Source: Acetobacteraceae bacterium
GTDB lineage: Bacteria; Pseudomonadota; Alphaproteobacteria; Acetobacterales; Acetobacteraceae
Length of the DNA stretch: 7,436 bases
Assembly (NCBI GenBank): GCA_019237355.1
Contig: JAFAHH010001096.1
Coordinates: 1-7,436, forward strand
Direction of reading: 5' to 3'
How positions within the stretch are numbered: position 1 is the stretch's first letter; each line of letters begins with the position of its first letter. This document shows positions 5,875 to 7,436 of the stretch, piece by piece. The notes under the pieces were generated by a model that worked only from the letters and a program-made list of their open reading frames with translations, ran no database searches and was not told the DNA's origin. The position numbers and the translations under genes were made by a program.

Positions 5875-7101
5875 GTGAAAATTTCCCGCCGGAGCCTGAT
5901 TGCAACAAGCGCAGCCGCTTCCGTGCTGCCGGCTTTGCGCGCCCGCGCGCAGAACCAAAACCAAACCATCAAGCTCGGCGTGCTTACCGATCTTTCCGGA
6001 CCTTACAGCGATGTCGGCGGCAAAGTCTCCACCGCCTGTGCCCAGCTCGCCGCCGATGATTTCGGCGCATCCGGCAAGGGAATTAACGTTCAGGTCATCC
6101 AGGCCGATCATCAGAATAAGCCCGATGTCGGCACTTCCATAGCCCGGCAGTGGTTCGATAATCAGGGTGTGGACGTGATTCTAGACGTGCCGAACTCAGG
6201 CGTCGGACTGGCGGTGGCGGGAATCGCGAAGGAGAAAAACAAGGTTTACATCAATACCGGCTCCGCCACCTCGGATCTCACCGGTCCGAATTGCACCCCG
6301 AATACGGTACATTGGAGTTACGATACGTACATGCTGGCGAAATCAACCGGCGGGTCGATCGTGAAGAGCGGCGGGACCAGCTGGTATTTCGTGACCGCCA
6401 ATTACACGTTCGGCCAGATTCTCGAGCGTCAGACGACCGAATTCATCAAAGCCGCTGGCGGCAAGGTGCTCGGCAGCAACACCTATCCCTTCCCGGGCAC
6501 AACCGACTTTTCTTCACAGCTCGTCGCAGCCCAATCGAGCGGCGCTAAAGTGCTTGGGCTGGCTAGTGCGGGCGCCGATACGATCAACCAGGTGAAGCAA
6601 GCGCATGAGTTCGGCTTGCAAATGACCATCGCGGGGCTGCTCGTGTTCATCTCCGATGTGCATGCGATGAGCTTGGAAGATGCTCAAGGGCTTCGGGTGA
6701 CGAGCAGCTTCTATTGGGACCTAAATGATCGCACCCGCGCCTTTTCCAAACGGCTGGAACCAAAGGCGCCTAACGTACGCGCCACTATGGTCCAAGCGGG
6801 TGTCTATGCCGGTGCGCTTCACTATCTGAAGGCCGCCACCGAAATGGGTGTCGCGCAAGCCAAAAAGGACGGCGCGGCCACGGTGGCGCAGATGAAAAAG
6901 ATGCCGTTCGACGATGATTGCTTCGGCACTGGCAAGATCCGGGAAGATGGGGTCGCGCTGGTCAATGCTTATCTTTTCGAGGTGAAGAAACCGTCTGAAA
7001 GCAAAGGGCCCTGGGATTATTACAGGCAGATCGCGATGACTCCGGCCGATCAGGCATTTATGCCGCTCAACCAGACGCAATGTTCGCTCGTGAAGGCTTA
7101 G
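5875..7101 (+). CDS. HAAT-type ABC transporter periplasmic binding protein (first of two)
   Basis: A 408-aa type I periplasmic binding protein (Peripla_BP_6/LivK-like) that would capture the solute for the LivG/LivF transporter. The export signal is twin-arginine type, SRRSLIA at residues 4-10, with a likely cleavage after ARA (23-25). The mature protein opens with IKLGVLTDLSGPY, typical of the fold, and contains ADHQNKPDVG, GLLVFISDVHA, FYWDLND and, near the C-terminus, KKPSESKGPWDYY. These mark a large alphaproteobacterial subgroup usually only labelled ABC substrate-binding protein. Start choice: a GTG at 5836 lies 6 bases after livF but has no ribosome binding site. The GTG at 5875 has AGGAG (5860-5864) ahead at 10-base spacing and places the Tat motif at the N-terminus. 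The ligand is unknown; members of this fold bind amino acids, amides, aromatic acids and others. A related binding protein follows 11 bases later. Confidence 0.9.
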   Translation: MKISRRSLIATSAAASVLPALRARAQNQNQTIKLGVLTDLSGPYSDVGGKVSTACAQLAADDFGASGKGINVQVIQADHQNKPDVGTSIARQWFDNQGVDVILDVPNSGVGLAVAGIAKEKNKVYINTGSATSDLTGPNCTPNTVHWSYDTYMLAKSTGGSIVKSGGTSWYFVTANYTFGQILERQTTEFIKAAGGKVLGSNTYPFPGTTDFSSQLVAAQSSGAKVLGLASAGADTINQVKQAHEFGLQMTIAGLLVFISDVHAMSLEDAQGLRVTSSFYWDLNDRTRAFSKRLEPKAPNVRATMVQAGVYAGALHYLKAATEMGVAQAKKDGAATVAQMKKMPFDDDCFGTGKIREDGVALVNAYLFEVKKPSESKGPWDYYRQIAMTPADQAFMPLNQTQCSLVKA

Positions 7102-7112
7102 GAGAGGGGATT

Positions 7113-7436
7113 ATGCCGGTCACGCGCCGTATGCTTTTGGGTAGTGCCGCCTCCTTCGCTGGGGCCGTTCAGGCCCGGCGCGGCCGGTCACAGCAGACGC
7201 CGGCCATTAAAGTGGGGGTGCTGAACGATCAATCGGGTGTTTACCGCGATGACACCGGCATGACCTCGGTGGCCTGCGCCCAGCAAGCGGCGGATGAGAT
7301 GGGCTCAAGCCACGGGTTTCGCACGGAAATTGTCTACGCTGACCACCAAAACAAGCCCGATGTCGGGGCCAGCATCGCGCGGCAATGGTACGACCAGGGT
7401 GTCGATTTGGTTATCGACGTCCCGACCTCCTCGGTC
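7113..7436 (+). CDS. HAAT-type ABC transporter periplasmic binding protein (second, partial; cut by window end)
   Basis: The first 108 codons of a second type I periplasmic binding protein; the gene continues beyond 7436. It starts at ATG 7113 after GGAGAGGGG, which begins on the last base of the previous stop codon. The N-terminus TRRMLLGSAASFAGAV is a twin-arginine signal. The mature start IKVGVLNDQSGVY and the block ADHQNKPDVGASIARQW align with the first binding protein almost without gaps, so the two are paralogues; their signal peptides and many surface positions differ. No stop or frameshift is visible in the part shown. Two binding proteins behind one ATPase pair suggest that a single transporter accepts two solutes, or a recent duplication. 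Confidence 0.9.
   Translation, partial: MPVTRRMLLGSAASFAGAVQARRGRSQQTPAIKVGVLNDQSGVYRDDTGMTSVACAQQAADEMGSSHGFRTEIVYADHQNKPDVGASIARQWYDQGVDLVIDVPTSSV

Overview
The window is high-GC DNA that reads like an alphaproteobacterium, probably of the Rhizobiales. The clues are GC-rich codon use, Shine-Dalgarno sites before nearly every gene, and several twin-arginine-type solute-binding proteins for ABC and TRAP uptake. The assignment rests on protein style, not on a marker gene. There is no rRNA, tRNA or CRISPR array.

Left part (1-2116, + strand): a leader with two hairpins, one covering the ribosome binding site, leads into an L-threonate dehydrogenase-like oxidoreductase (ltnD, 177-1061). A TRAP-type periplasmic binding protein (dctP family, 1094-2116) follows closely. 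Together they suggest uptake and oxidation of a sugar acid or other hydroxy acid. The TRAP membrane subunits (DctQ/DctM) are not in the window.

Middle part (2117-4389): about 750 bases without an intact gene hold two decayed transposase fragments on the minus strand. One is the N-terminus of an IS630-family transposase (2491-2785). The other is the C-terminus of an IS5-type DDE transposase (2245-2490). Next comes a 395-aa minus-strand gene of unknown function (2874-4061). It has an N-terminal hydrophobic segment, a stretch that fits a PD-(D/E)XK nuclease-like fold (E88, D114, Q130-x-K132), and an Ala/Gly-rich hydrophobic C-terminal part. This is the most unusual gene here. A 328-base divergent intergenic region separates it from the next operon.

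Right part (4390-7436, + strand): a tightly packed branched-chain-amino-acid-type (HAAT) ABC operon. livG and livF overlap by 8 bases. They are followed by a Tat-exported periplasmic binding protein and by a second, related binding protein that runs off the window. The permeases LivH and LivM are not seen and may lie downstream. Binding proteins of this type would capture a solute in the periplasm, and LivG/LivF would power its import.

The layout is two metabolic uptake loci separated by an insertion-sequence graveyard and an accessory gene.
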